Counted from the first letter of the stretch, positions 52,584-61,600 are shown. The stretch is DNA of 64,000 nucleotides from Mycetocola saprophilus (GCF_000718085.1 NZ_JOEC01000002.1:186001-250000); one strand, 5' to 3'. Notes: generated by a model not told the origin, from the sequence alone. Numbers and translations are program-made.

Positions 52584-53603
52584 TTACCGCAGTCGTTTGG
52601 AGCCCTCGCGGCCCAGCAGCCAGAGCAGGTAAACACCGCCCAGACACACGGTCACCAGGCCCACCGGGAGCTGGATCGGGGCAAACATGCGCTGCGCCAG
52701 CAGGTCCGCGGTGACCAGCAGGAACGCGCCCATGCAGGCGGCGGGGATCAGCGCGATTCCGGCGCTTCCGGTGAGTCGGCGGGCCAGCTGCGGTGCAACA
52801 AGTGCCACAAACGCGATCGGCCCGGCCACCGCGGTCACCGCCGCCGTGAGCGCGACCGCGAGGACCACCAGCATCAGCCGTGCCCGCTCGGTGCGCACAC
52901 CCAGCGCCTGAGCCGCGTCGTCGCCGAGTTCCAGCATGCCCAGGGTGCGGCCGCCGGCCAGGGTCAGCGCGAGCACGGGTAGGATCACCAGGATCGCCGG
53001 CAGGGCCTGCGCCCAGGTGGTACCGCCCAGCGAGCCCGCGCCCCACACCGCGGCGGCCATCGCGACCTCGATATCGGCGCGCAGGACGAGCCACTGGTTG
53101 ATCGCGGCCAGTGCGGCGCTGATGCCGATACCCACCAGGATCAGCCGGTAGCCGTGGGAACCGCGTCGCCAGGCCAGGAAGTAGATCAGCAGCGCGGTGC
53201 CCAGGCCGCCGGCCAGGGCACCGATCGAGGTGGCCACATAGCTGCCACCCACGAGCATGATCGCCAGCAGTGCGCCCGTGTAGGCACCGGTGCCGAAACC
53301 GATCACGTCGGGGCTGCCCAGCGGATTGCGGGTCAGCGATTGGAAGACCCCGCCGCTTACGCCAAGCGCCGCCCCGAACACGATGGCGGCCAGGGCCCGC
53401 GGCGCGCGCCAGGACAGCACGATCGAGCGTTCCAGATCGCTGCCGCCGCCAAAGAGCACCCCGAGCACCCGGTCGGGTCCCAGCGGATAGTCGCCGCTGC
53501 CGATCATGATGATGCCCACCAGCAGGGCCAGGGCCAGCAGGATCACACACACGATCAGTGTGCGGGTGCGCGAACGACTGCGCACGCGGTGGGTCACACT
53601 CAC
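52584..53603 (-). CDS. Iron-siderophore ABC transporter permease (FecCD family), second subunit
   Basis: This is a 339-residue permease with about ten membrane helices. It has the FecCD hallmarks SWRAPRALAAIVFGAALGVSGG, FQSLTRNPLGSPDVIGF and, near the C-terminus, VAGPIAFVALVAPQLARRL. GTG/ATG overlap with the upstream permease stop is 4 bases (53600-53603). It forms a heterodimeric channel with that protein. No FepC-type ATPase is encoded next to it. Confidence 0.93.
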   Translation of the reverse strand: MSVTHRVRSRSRTRTLIVCVILLALALLVGIIMIGSGDYPLGPDRVLGVLFGGGSDLERSIVLSWRAPRALAAIVFGAALGVSGGVFQSLTRNPLGSPDVIGFGTGAYTGALLAIMLVGGSYVATSIGALAGGLGTALLIYFLAWRRGSHGYRLILVGIGISAALAAINQWLVLRADIEVAMAAAVWGAGSLGGTTWAQALPAILVILPVLALTLAGGRTLGMLELGDDAAQALGVRTERARLMLVVLAVALTAAVTAVAGPIAFVALVAPQLARRLTGSAGIALIPAACMGAFLLVTADLLAQRMFAPIQLPVGLVTVCLGGVYLLWLLGREGSKRLR

Positions 53604-54658
53604 AGTCCCGCCACCTTTTTACGACGGGCCAGGTAGACCAGGACGGGCGCGCCGATCAGCGCGCAGGTGACGCCGGCCTCGAGCTCACCCGGCAGGATGA
53701 CGCGGCCGATCACATCGGCGATCAGCAGGATGATCGGGGCCAGCACCGCCGAGAACACCAGTAGCCAGCGCTGATCGGTGCCGCTGATGCGGCGGGCCAG
53801 GTGCGGGGCCATCAGCCCCAGGAAGCCGATCGCGCCCACCGCGGCGGTCGCGGATCCGGCCAGCACGGTGATCGCCAGCAGAATCAGGACGCGAGAGCGT
53901 CCCGGGTGGTACCCGAGTCCGCGGGCGGCATCCTCGCCGAGGGCCAGGGCGTTCAGCCCGCGGCCGGTGAACGCGGCCAGCAGCAGGCCGATGCCCACGG
54001 TGATCGCGACCGGGGCCAGCAGGTCGCTGCCGCGGTCGGCGAGCGAGCCCACGGTCCAGGCGCGCAGCTGGTCAAAGGCGCTGGGGTTGAGCAGGGCGAG
54101 CCCGGTTCCGATCCCCGAGAGGACAGCGCCCAGCGCGACCCCCGAGAGCACCAGCCGGGCGGGGTCCAGGCGGCGGGTGCCACGCATGCCGATCAGCGCG
54201 ACCAGGGCCGCGGCCGCGGCCGCCCCGCCAAACGCAAACCACACGTAGCCGCTGTAGGCGGTGATCCCGAAGGTACCCACGGCCAGCACGATCGCCAGCG
54301 AGGCCCCGGCGTTCACGCCCAGGAGCCCGGGCTCGGCCAGCGGATTTCGGGTGAACGCCTGTACCAGGGCCCCGGCAACCCCGAGTGCGGCCCCGGCCAG
54401 GATGCCCAGGATCGCCCGTGGGAGGCGCGAGCCGAGGATGATCGCCTGATCGGGGGATCCATCGGGGGCAAACAGCGCCGCCCAGACGGTGTGCGGCGGG
54501 ATTGGCTTGGAGCCGATCAGGAGCGAACCCAGCGCGATCAGTACCAGCAAAACCAGCGCGCCGATCAAGAGTGTGACACGCCTGCCGGTGCGTCGACGGG
54601 TGTCGCCCGAGACGCGAGAGGAGTCAGCTTCGGGCACCGGAACGGGGGCTGATGCCAC
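53600..54658 (-). CDS. Iron-siderophore ABC transporter permease (FecCD family), first subunit
   Basis: This is a 352-residue FecCD permease. It has SRLPRAILGILAGAALGVAGA, QAFTRNPLAEPGLLGVNAGAS and GAIGFLGLMAPHLARRI, with a Thr/Arg-rich cytoplasmic N-terminus of about 27 residues. GTG 54658 follows GGGAGG by 8 nt. It is divergent from the binding-protein gene, with an iron box in the gap. The partner ATPase must be encoded elsewhere or be shared. Confidence 0.93.
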   Translation of the reverse strand: MASAPVPVPEADSSRVSGDTRRRTGRRVTLLIGALVLLVLIALGSLLIGSKPIPPHTVWAALFAPDGSPDQAIILGSRLPRAILGILAGAALGVAGALVQAFTRNPLAEPGLLGVNAGASLAIVLAVGTFGITAYSGYVWFAFGGAAAAAALVALIGMRGTRRLDPARLVLSGVALGAVLSGIGTGLALLNPSAFDQLRAWTVGSLADRGSDLLAPVAITVGIGLLLAAFTGRGLNALALGEDAARGLGYHPGRSRVLILLAITVLAGSATAAVGAIGFLGLMAPHLARRISGTDQRWLLVFSAVLAPIILLIADVIGRVILPGELEAGVTCALIGAPVLVYLARRKKVAGL

Positions 54659-54738
54659 GTGATCGACCTCCCGTTAGTGCGCAAATAAACCAGTGGCCAG
54701 TCTAGCCCGCGTTTTGTCGTCACACAGTCGATCCTAAG

Positions 54739-54757
54739 GTTGGCAAGCCTTACCTAG
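54739..54757. promoter_or_regulatory. IdeR/DtxR-like iron box in the fep-like divergent promoter
   Basis: On the minus strand CTAGGTAAGGCTTGCCAAC matches the consensus TTAGGTTAGGCTAACCTAA at 13 of 19 positions. It overlaps the -35 (TTACCT, 54750-54755), 17 nt before a -10 TAGGCT (54773-54778) for the binding-protein gene. It shares TAGGTAANGCT with the box at 19459. Confidence 0.6.
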
Positions 54758-54788
54758 CCTGTCGCGGAAAACTAGGCTACGTTCGAGG

Positions 54789-55820
54789 GTGATGTATGAA
54801 TTACGAAAGAAGCGAGCGCTCCAGGCCGCGGCCGTTGCCCTCCTGATTGCACTGACGGCTGGCTGCGCCCAGACCGATGGGGGTGGACTCAAGTCCGGGT
54901 CGGGGAACACCGACGTCGCGACCGGCGGCGCCCACTTCAAGACCGCCGACGAGGAGACCGCCAAGCTCGGCAGCACGGCCAAGCCCGGCGTCTTCCCGCG
55001 CGAGGTGAAGCACTCCGAGGGGACCACCGAGATCAAGGCCAAGCCCAAGCGGGTCGTGGTCCTGGACACCGGCGAGCTCGACGATGTGCTGGCACTCGGC
55101 ATCACCCCGGTTGGCATCCCCTCCACCGAGGGTGCCAACTCGATCCCCGGATACCTGGCCGATAAGGTCAAAAAGGCCACCTCGATCGGCACCATCCAGC
55201 AGCCCAACCTCGAGGCCATCGCCGCGCTCAAGCCCGACCTGATCCTCGGTTCCAAGCTGCGGGCGGACAAGCTGTATCCGCAGCTCGCGCAGATCGCCCC
55301 GACCGTGTTCTCTATCCGCCCGGGTTTCCCGTGGAAGGAAAACCTGCGTCTGGTTGCCGCGGCCACCGGTGATGAGGACAAGGCCGTGAGCCTACTCAAC
55401 GAGTATCAGGGCGAGGCCGATAAGCTGCGCGCCGACATCCCCGGCAATCCCACCATCTCGCTGCTGCGCTTCATGCCGCAGAAGACCCGCCTGTACGGCA
55501 ACGCCTCGCTGATCGGCGTGATCCTCAAGGACGTGGGTCTCGCCCGGCCCAAGATCCAGGACATCGACGAGCTGGCCACCGAGATCTCCTCGGAGAACCT
55601 CGCCCAGGCCGACGGCGACTGGATCTTCTACACCAGCTACGGCACCCCCGAGGCCACCGGTGAGACCGCGGCCCTGGCCGGTCCGATCTGGCCCACCCTC
55701 ACCGCCGTCAAGGACAAGCACGTGCAGCGGGTGGACGATGACGTCTGGTACCTGGGCCTCGGCCCGATCGGCGCGGGCAAGATCCTGAAGGATCTGCGTT
55801 CGTACCTGGTGACCAAGTAG
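54789..55820 (+). CDS. Iron-siderophore binding lipoprotein (FepB/FecB family)
   Basis: This is a 343-residue lipoprotein with lipobox LTAGC (C26). It captures a ferric siderophore outside the membrane for the permeases encoded divergently. The fold is the cluster 8 type: KRVVVLDTGELDDVLALGITPVG, LEAIAALKPDLILGS and a C-terminal lobe ending GAGKILKDLRSYLVTK. GTG 54789 is followed by an ATG at 54792, and either may be used. A -10 TAGGCT lies 10 nt upstream. Confidence 0.92.
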   Translation: MMYELRKKRALQAAAVALLIALTAGCAQTDGGGLKSGSGNTDVATGGAHFKTADEETAKLGSTAKPGVFPREVKHSEGTTEIKAKPKRVVVLDTGELDDVLALGITPVGIPSTEGANSIPGYLADKVKKATSIGTIQQPNLEAIAALKPDLILGSKLRADKLYPQLAQIAPTVFSIRPGFPWKENLRLVAAATGDEDKAVSLLNEYQGEADKLRADIPGNPTISLLRFMPQKTRLYGNASLIGVILKDVGLARPKIQDIDELATEISSENLAQADGDWIFYTSYGTPEATGETAALAGPIWPTLTAVKDKHVQRVDDDVWYLGLGPIGAGKILKDLRSYLVTK

Positions 55821-55831
55821 CGATAGTCCAT

Positions 55832-55875
55832 ACGGCTGCGGCCCCCACGTTCACACGTGGGGGCCGCAGCCGTTT
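55832..55875. terminator. Bidirectional terminator
   Basis: A 19-bp perfect stem (ACGGCTGCGGCCCCCACGT and complement), TCAC loop, then TT. It lies between converging genes. Confidence 0.85.
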
Positions 55876-55916
55876 CCGGCGTGGGTGGCCCGATCGGCCC
55901 GCGCCGATGCGGCGTC

Positions 55917-58562
55917 TCAGCTCCGGGAGCCTCGACGGATCGCCCCTGCCCCGACCCGTAGCGTGAGGCCCAGACCCAGCGTGACCGCCAGAACGAGCGG
56001 GAATCCACCCAGGCCCGCGGCACCGGTGTCGGCGAGGCCGCGGGCGGACGCCGGTCCGGTCTGGTGTGCGCGGGTAGCCGCTCCCACCGCTCCGAGCCGC
56101 GGCTTCGGGTGCCCACCGCGAGCGCTTGGTGACGCGCCGGAGACGCCGGGATGCGGTTGGACCGATTCGAGGGCCGAGACCCTGCCCAGATCGGTACGGG
56201 TCGAGGTCAGCGGCAGGACCCCGTCGCGGGACGCCACAAACTCGACGCTCAGCACCGCTCCACGCATGTCCGGGGTGATATCCAGGACGGGGTTGTGTGC
56301 GTCGGGAATCGGCACACCATCGAGATACCAGGTTGGAATCTGGGTATCCGGGGTGAGGCCCCAACCGTGTGCCGACACCGAGATGCGCTGCCCCACAAGT
56401 AGCGCCCCCGACAGCGCGAGGGTGGGCTCCTCAAAACTCGCCTCGGTGATCGGATCGGATTCCAGGGTCCGGGTCACCGGGTTAAAGCCGGGGGCGGTCG
56501 CGGTAACCGTGAGCCCAACCCGCGAGCCGATCCAGGCGGGATCGAGGGCCAGGGTCGGGCCCTCGGAGCCCGCGGTCGCGGCGAGGGCGGACCCCGGGAC
56601 CTCCCAGTGATACTGCAGGGCGACATCCGGTGTCGTGGAGGACGCGGCGGCGGTCAGGGTGGACCAGGCGGACGCGATGCCCGTGAGCTGCACCTCCAGG
56701 TTGGTATCCTCGGTGATCGCGACCGGCGTCGAGAGGACCGATTTATCCGCATAGCCCGGCGCGGACCCGGTCACCTCGACCGCCACCTGACGTTCCCGCA
56801 GCGCCGGACTCGGCGTGAGGGTGGCCTCGGTGCCCAGCGTCTGGGAGGGGTCGTCCGTCGCAAACCATCGATAGGTGAACGTCGAAGGCTCGACATCGCC
56901 CCATCCCGAACTCCGGGCGCTGAGGACCTCTCCTACCTTGGGAACACCCGAAATTTCTGCGGTGGAGTCCCCGAAGTCTGCCGGTGCTATGGGGAAGTCC
57001 AGCGAGAGAACACGGGTATCAAATCCGGCCTTGGTCACCCGGGCCAGCCCGCGGACCACCTGGTGAGCATCCGTGCGCCGTGGGGTGTAGGTGGCGCCGT
57101 CCGCCGTGTGCCCGGGTTGATCCACCCGGAACCACTCAAAGGAAATCTGAGACCCGGGTGAGGCCCCCGAAACCGTCAGGGTGAGGGGGTCGCCGACGCG
57201 CGGGGTCCCGCTGGAGGTGAGGCCAAGCGTATCGGGCTGGGTGCCGGGCCGCGTGGGGCCGGAGGCGATGCCGGTCACATTCACCGAGGTGTATCCCACT
57301 CGGGATGCGGTGAAGCGCACGGTGAAGGTTTTACCCAGGTCCGCGACGCTCGGGGTGTAGGTTTCCGCATTCGCCCCGAAAATGTATCCCCCGTTGACGT
57401 ACCACTGGTAGCCGCCGCCGGTCACCGGGGCGCCGTCGGGGTGGACTGCCACCGCTCGAAGCGTGCCCTCCACCACGGGATCCCCGACGACGGTCCCGGT
57501 GACCCCCGTCAGTGACAACATCGGGATAGCCACGCTCGCGCTGGTGACCCGAGCCGTGGCGCGATTCGAAGCCGAGGCCCACACCTGCACTCGAACGCTC
57601 TTGCCCGCCTGGTCGACCGTGGGGGTGAAGGTGCGCGAGTTCGCACCGGGGATCGTCCGTCCGTCAGTGGTGCTCCATGTGTACCCGAGCGGGATTCCGG
57701 GTTCCCAGTCTCGGGTTACCGCGGTCAGGGTGTCGCCCACCGCGGGGGTGCCGGTAATTTCGGCAGTGCCCGCGGTGATCTTTTTCCAGACCACCCGTGT
57801 GGTCCGGGTCACGGTGGTAGATCCGGGCCAGGTCGCCACCGCCGTGACCGTGATGCCCGCATCAATCTGTGCCTGAGTGGGGGCGAGGACGGTGCTTCCC
57901 CAGGTGCTGGTGTTCGGGCGTGATGCCAGGGGGGTGCTGTCGCCCGAGATCCACGTCCACGCTACCTTGGGCCGCATCTCCTCGGAGAAAAACTTCATAT
58001 CGCGCTCGCCGGGGGCGAGGAACGTGACGGATGCCGACAGTGGTGCACCGGCCACGGGGTCATTGGTGGAGGGGCGGGGGTCGGTGATTTGGAGCGCGTA
58101 GGGGGTGGCGATGCTGCGGGAGGTTTCCGCGGAGCCCGGTTTTAGGGTGTTGTCAATCATGCTGGCCGTGATTACCGCCCAGACCTGCTTTCCCACGTCT
58201 TCGCCGGTGATATTGAACTGGTGCAGTTGGCCGCCCTGTGCCTGAGGGACGGGAATACCATCGACGTACCACTGATAGTCCAGGCTGATATCCGAGTAAC
58301 CGACGACCGAGTTATCGTATTTCCACGGCACCGGATAGGGGGCCAGCAGGGTGGAGTTGAACGCGGGAATCGCGCGCACCGGGATCGGCGACATCGTGGG
58401 CACCAACTGGGGCCGGGTGTCGGCGGCGACGGCCGGCGCCGGCACCGCGAGCAGCGGTCCGGCCAGCAGGGCGACGAGGAGGCCCAGCACGATCGCGCCC
58501 GCTCGAGTACGCGAGCGACCTTCGCGGCGGCCACGGTGATGAAGGATGGAGGGTGTGTGCAC
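55917..58562 (-). CDS. LADTG wall-anchored protein with repeated Ig-like domains
   Basis: This is an 881-residue surface protein. A signal peptide with a basic N-terminus ends near AVAAD. The body is a row of about seven to eight beta-sandwich repeats of roughly 90-100 residues, each with a W in the form YQWYVNG, a GA...TYTPS/FTPT segment and a VRVQVWAS-like strand, as in bacterial Ig-like domains that space adhesins from the wall. The C-terminus has LADTG (843-847), a hydrophobic span and a basic tail, a class E sortase signal. No enzymatic motif is visible. Adhesion or wall structure is inferred. Confidence 0.82.
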   Translation of the reverse strand: MHTPSILHHRGRREGRSRTRAGAIVLGLLVALLAGPLLAVPAPAVAADTRPQLVPTMSPIPVRAIPAFNSTLLAPYPVPWKYDNSVVGYSDISLDYQWYVDGIPVPQAQGGQLHQFNITGEDVGKQVWAVITASMIDNTLKPGSAETSRSIATPYALQITDPRPSTNDPVAGAPLSASVTFLAPGERDMKFFSEEMRPKVAWTWISGDSTPLASRPNTSTWGSTVLAPTQAQIDAGITVTAVATWPGSTTVTRTTRVVWKKITAGTAEITGTPAVGDTLTAVTRDWEPGIPLGYTWSTTDGRTIPGANSRTFTPTVDQAGKSVRVQVWASASNRATARVTSASVAIPMLSLTGVTGTVVGDPVVEGTLRAVAVHPDGAPVTGGGYQWYVNGGYIFGANAETYTPSVADLGKTFTVRFTASRVGYTSVNVTGIASGPTRPGTQPDTLGLTSSGTPRVGDPLTLTVSGASPGSQISFEWFRVDQPGHTADGATYTPRRTDAHQVVRGLARVTKAGFDTRVLSLDFPIAPADFGDSTAEISGVPKVGEVLSARSSGWGDVEPSTFTYRWFATDDPSQTLGTEATLTPSPALRERQVAVEVTGSAPGYADKSVLSTPVAITEDTNLEVQLTGIASAWSTLTAAASSTTPDVALQYHWEVPGSALAATAGSEGPTLALDPAWIGSRVGLTVTATAPGFNPVTRTLESDPITEASFEEPTLALSGALLVGQRISVSAHGWGLTPDTQIPTWYLDGVPIPDAHNPVLDITPDMRGAVLSVEFVASRDGVLPLTSTRTDLGRVSALESVQPHPGVSGASPSARGGHPKPRLGAVGAATRAHQTGPASARGLADTGAAGLGGFPLVLAVTLGLGLTLRVGAGAIRRGSRS

Positions 58563-58677
58563 GCGGATCTCCCTGGGTGTGCTCAGTGGCTGCGATTCAA
58601 TACCCTACAGTTTGTCACGTTTTACCGAATCGGCGCAAAGCGGGTCGAGCGGGGTGTCGCTGTCGGAGGTAATGCCC

Positions 58678-58693
58678 TAGCCTGAAGGGCGTG
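58678..58693 (+). promoter_or_regulatory. Leaderless promoter (-10 TAGCCT) for VanX-like gene
   Basis: TAGCCT (58678-58683) lies 7 nt before GTG 58691. Confidence 0.5.
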
Positions 58694-59320
58694 ATTACGC
58701 TGATATCCGCCCCCTCTGTCGCCAGCATCCCGATCGAGGAAAACGGTGAGGCACTGGTGGAGCTTGCGGACTTCGGGGTGCGTTGTCGACCAAATATCGG
58801 GGCCGGATCGCGGGTGCGGTTTGAGCTGGCTCGGCGCCTCCGTGCCGCCGATCAGGCGCTGCCGGTGGGGTTTCACCTGTGTGTGGCCGAGGGGCTGCGT
58901 CCGGTGGAAACCCAGCGAGCCATCATCGAGACGTATCTGGCGGCGTTACGGATCGAGTTTCCCGAGGCCGATGCTGCCACCCTGGACGAACTCAGCGCAC
59001 GCTATGTTGCGCCCGTTTCGGTGGCCCCGCACGTGGCCGGGGCCGCGGTGGACCTGACCCTGGTAAACGATGCGGGGACCGAGCTGGATATGGGGACCGC
59101 GATCGACGCGACCCCCGAGCAGAGCGACGGTGCCGTCCGCTTTGCCGCTAAAAATATCGCTGTGTCCGCGCGGGCGAATCGCGAGCTGCTGGCTCGGGCG
59201 CTCGGCGCGGCGGGACTGGAAAACTACCCGCATGAGTGGTGGCACTGGAGCTATGGCGACCGCTACTGGGCGCATCTGACCGGAGCGGCCCATGCGGTGT
59301 ATGGGCCGGTTGTGGATTAG
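58691..59320 (+). CDS. D-Ala-D-Ala dipeptidase, VanX/M15D family
   Basis: This is a 209-residue zinc dipeptidase that splits D-Ala-D-Ala. Key residues are all visible: R70 (EGLRPVETQR), zinc ligands H113 and D120 (APHVAGAAVDLTL), catalytic E181 and ligand H184 (EWWHWSYGD). It has no signal peptide, so acts in the cytoplasm or is released without one. No vanH, vanA or vanRS is adjacent, so it is more likely a peptidoglycan turnover or D-Ala recovery enzyme than part of a resistance cassette. Confidence 0.9.
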   Translation: MITLISAPSVASIPIEENGEALVELADFGVRCRPNIGAGSRVRFELARRLRAADQALPVGFHLCVAEGLRPVETQRAIIETYLAALRIEFPEADAATLDELSARYVAPVSVAPHVAGAAVDLTLVNDAGTELDMGTAIDATPEQSDGAVRFAAKNIAVSARANRELLARALGAAGLENYPHEWWHWSYGDRYWAHLTGAAHAVYGPVVD

Positions 59321-59401
59321 CGTGTGCGTCCGCGCGACGAGGTTGGGTTGGTCGCCCGTCCGTGCGATGTATTGGGTTTGGTGCCCGTGCGCGCGGCCGG
59401 G

Positions 59402-60037
59402 TTACGGCGCGTAGGGCGCGATGGGTTCCAGGTGCTCGTATCCCTCGGGCATCGGAATGAAGGTGCGGCGGTGCAGCTCGTTGATCAGGTCATTGGCCAG
59501 GCCCACGAGCTTGTTAATCTCGACCTCATCACGGTCGATCCAGCGGCACAGCGGCTCCTCGCCCACCGGTACAAAGTTCTTGTGTTCCTCCCAGACCACG
59601 AGGGTCCGCTCGGCCCCCAGTACGTACTGCTGCCACCAGATCTGTCGCATGTAGTTACGCGGGACGCTGCGCCACGGCTTGGTCGTGGTCTTGATCTCGG
59701 AGAGGATGACCGTGCCCTCGGGGGTCATCGTGATGCCATCCGGGGTGGCCAGGTGACGCTTTTCCCACTCCGAGTGGTAGAGGCCTGAGGAGGGCTGGAT
59801 GCCGTGGGTTGCGGCGACCCAGGCGGCGATCTCGGGCTCGCGGCGGCGGCCGTGCTCGGTGAATGCGTTGCCGGAGAAGCCGGTTCCGTAGAGCTTCGCC
59901 TCGGCGGCGGTCTGGATCGAGCGCGGGGTGGACAGCTTGGCCACATCCGTCGCGGTAATGCCTCGCGCCCGGGCCCGGAGCCACGCGACCCGGTCGGTTG
60001 AGTCGGCTACGAAGCGTTCCTGATATCCAGATGTCAC
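59402..60037 (-). CDS. YqaJ-family nuclease-like protein
   Basis: This is a 211-residue protein of the PD-(D/E)XK superfamily, YqaJ/lambda exonuclease type. It has RGITATDVAKL, EHGRRREPEIAAW, the catalytic ATPDGI...VILSEIKTT (Asp then Glu-x-Lys), and QIWWQQYVLGAERTLVVWEEH. The GTG at 60037 gives the family N-terminus; an upstream GTG at 60076 is possible. Phage YqaJ proteins act with a single-strand annealing protein, but none is nearby and no other phage gene is present, so this is a chromosomal, possibly repair-related homologue. Confidence 0.8.
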   Translation of the reverse strand: MTSGYQERFVADSTDRVAWLRARARGITATDVAKLSTPRSIQTAAEAKLYGTGFSGNAFTEHGRRREPEIAAWVAATHGIQPSSGLYHSEWEKRHLATPDGITMTPEGTVILSEIKTTTKPWRSVPRNYMRQIWWQQYVLGAERTLVVWEEHKNFVPVGEEPLCRWIDRDEVEINKLVGLANDLINELHRRTFIPMPEGYEHLEPIAPYAP

Positions 60038-60183
60038 CCCTCTATTGTCCCCCCAATCGGTGGCGCGGATGACCACCGGGGCCGCGCGCCGCCGGGAAAC
60101 CGGTCCGATCGGTTACCGGCAATTCGGGTGCTGTTCACCCCGACAACCGGCCGATGTCGGTGGTCCGTGACACCGTAGATGCT

Positions 60184-60765
60184 ATGGGACGAGACATCGC
60201 GGTGCACGTTGGCCCGACCTCTTCGGAGGCCGAGCGTCGTGGTGCGGCCGCCGCGGCCGCATCCTGGCTGGGAGCCGGCCAGCAGGTGGGGCTCGTGGTG
60301 TCCACGAGTCACACGTCCGAATCCGATCGCGCGCTGGTGCGTGCGGTTACCGAACGGATCCCGGTCCGCAGCGCATGGGCACACAGCGTGCGTCACGGTG
60401 CGGCCACCGAGGGTCTGGACGCGATCATCGTGGTGGCTCCGGACGCGGAGCTGCTCGAGTGGGTGATCGACCGGTTTGGTGCACGGCCCGGCTCGGGTCC
60501 CGGCATCCTGGTGCTGGGGGCCTCCGGACCCGCCGTGCAGGCGCTGCTGGCCCGCGGGTCGCGTCCGCTTCCCGTGGCGTATGAGTCGCGCGGCCCGGCC
60601 ACCCGTGAGGTGGCTGCCTCGCGGGCCTACCTAGCCCCGGTCTCGCCAGACTCGGTCTCGCCAGACTCGGTGTTGCTGGATGCAGTGTTGCTGGATGCAG
60701 CCCCCGCGCCGTTTGCGCGGCGCTGGGCCGCCCCCTTTGGGCTCGCGGCCCGCATCGGGGCGTAG
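60184..60765 (+). CDS. Hypothetical protein with C-terminal short repeats
   Basis: This is an open frame of 193 codons from ATG 60184 (or 203 from ATG 60154). The middle part alternates beta strands and helices (QQVGLVVSTSH, LDAIIVVAP, GPGILVLGA), consistent with a Rossmann-like or CbiX-like alpha/beta fold. Near the C-terminus, two 15-bp units are each repeated twice (SPDSV and LLDAV). No catalytic motif is seen and I do not recognise the family. Neither start has a clear ribosome binding site. It ends shortly before a strong terminator, which supports it being expressed. Confidence 0.5.
   Translation: MGRDIAVHVGPTSSEAERRGAAAAAASWLGAGQQVGLVVSTSHTSESDRALVRAVTERIPVRSAWAHSVRHGAATEGLDAIIVVAPDAELLEWVIDRFGARPGSGPGILVLGASGPAVQALLARGSRPLPVAYESRGPATREVAASRAYLAPVSPDSVSPDSVLLDAVLLDAAPAPFARRWAAPFGLAARIGA
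60640..60699 (+). repeat. Two adjacent 15-bp tandem duplications
   Basis: GTCTCGCCAGACTCG twice, then GTGTTGCTGGATGCA twice, inside the hypothetical gene. The exact identity suggests recent slippage. Confidence 0.85.
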
Positions 60766-60776
60766 CGGCAGGATAA

Positions 60777-60832
60777 ACAGACGGCGTGGGTCGTGCCCCG
60801 GATTTCCGGAAGGCACGGCCCACGCCGTCTGT
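60777..60832. terminator. Bidirectional terminator
   Basis: Arms ACAGACGGCGTGGG and CCCACGCCGTCTGT with further inner pairing (CGTGCC/GGCACG). It lies between converging genes. The 132 bp from here to the marR stop hold no feature I recognise. Confidence 0.85.
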
Positions 60833-60964
60833 CTGTGGTGAGGTGCTGCGGGTGCCGAAGCACGGTGCGCGCTCCGGCACCGTGCTGCTCGAATTGCCGT
60901 GCTGCTCGAGTTGCCGTGCTGCCTGGGACGCCGTGCGTGCCGGGAGTGCCGCGCCGGGAGTGGG

Positions 60965-61591
60965 TTAGACCAGCCCGGTCAGCTCGCGCAGCATGTGCGA
61001 GAGCCGGGCGATGTCCTCGGTCTCCCAGTCCCGCATGTTTTCGTAGAGGCGGCTGCGGCCGGCCTCGCGCAGCTCCTGAATGCCGGCGATGGCCGCATCG
61101 GTGGCCGAGAGGTTGATCACCCGGCCGTCGCGCACGTCGGGGGTGCGCACGATCAGGTCGTGTTCGACCAGCTGTCGGATCAGCCGGCTCGTGGTGCTAC
61201 GGTCGCTCCCCAGCAGCTCGGCCAGCTCGCCGGCCTGGAGCGAGCCATGCGAGATGATCGTGCCGAGGGCCTTATAGGCACCGGGCTGGAGGCCTGGACG
61301 CAGCAGCTCGGCACGCTCACGAATGGTCGTGCGCACGCGGGCAAACAGCCCGATCAGGGTGTGTTCCAGATCGGCGACGGCGGCGTTGAAGTCCGGGTCC
61401 GAGGAGTTGATCACGGTCACCGGGGCGCACAGCGGTTCATGCGGTGCGGGGAGGGTCGCGGCATCGCCCGCGGCGGGCACCTCGTGTTTCGGGGTGTCCG
61501 CCACGGCCCGCCGCACGGCCTCGGCGGCGCTGTCGCGCTCCGAGGCCCGTGCGTTGTCGGCGGGGATGCGGGTGGGGGTGTCCACGGTCAT
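60965..61591 (-). CDS. MarR-family regulator downstream of MFS exporter
   Basis: This is a 208-residue MarR protein with an unusually long N-terminal extension (about 65 residues, Ala/Pro/Asp-rich, probably disordered). The winged helix is LQAGELAELLGSDRSTTSRLIRQLVEHDLI, with wing TPDVRDGRVINLSATD. It begins 9 nt after the MFS stop, so it is in the same operon and probably represses it until an exported compound binds. Confidence 0.9.
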   Translation of the reverse strand: MTVDTPTRIPADNARASERDSAAEAVRRAVADTPKHEVPAAGDAATLPAPHEPLCAPVTVINSSDPDFNAAVADLEHTLIGLFARVRTTIRERAELLRPGLQPGAYKALGTIISHGSLQAGELAELLGSDRSTTSRLIRQLVEHDLIVRTPDVRDGRVINLSATDAAIAGIQELREAGRSRLYENMRDWETEDIARLSHMLRELTGLV

Positions 61592-61600
61592 GACGCCAGT

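Noticed and set aside
58691..59320. VanX-like gene as part of a vancomycin resistance cluster
   Set aside because: No vanH, vanA, vanR or vanS homologue lies on either side; neighbours are a wall protein and a YqaJ nuclease.
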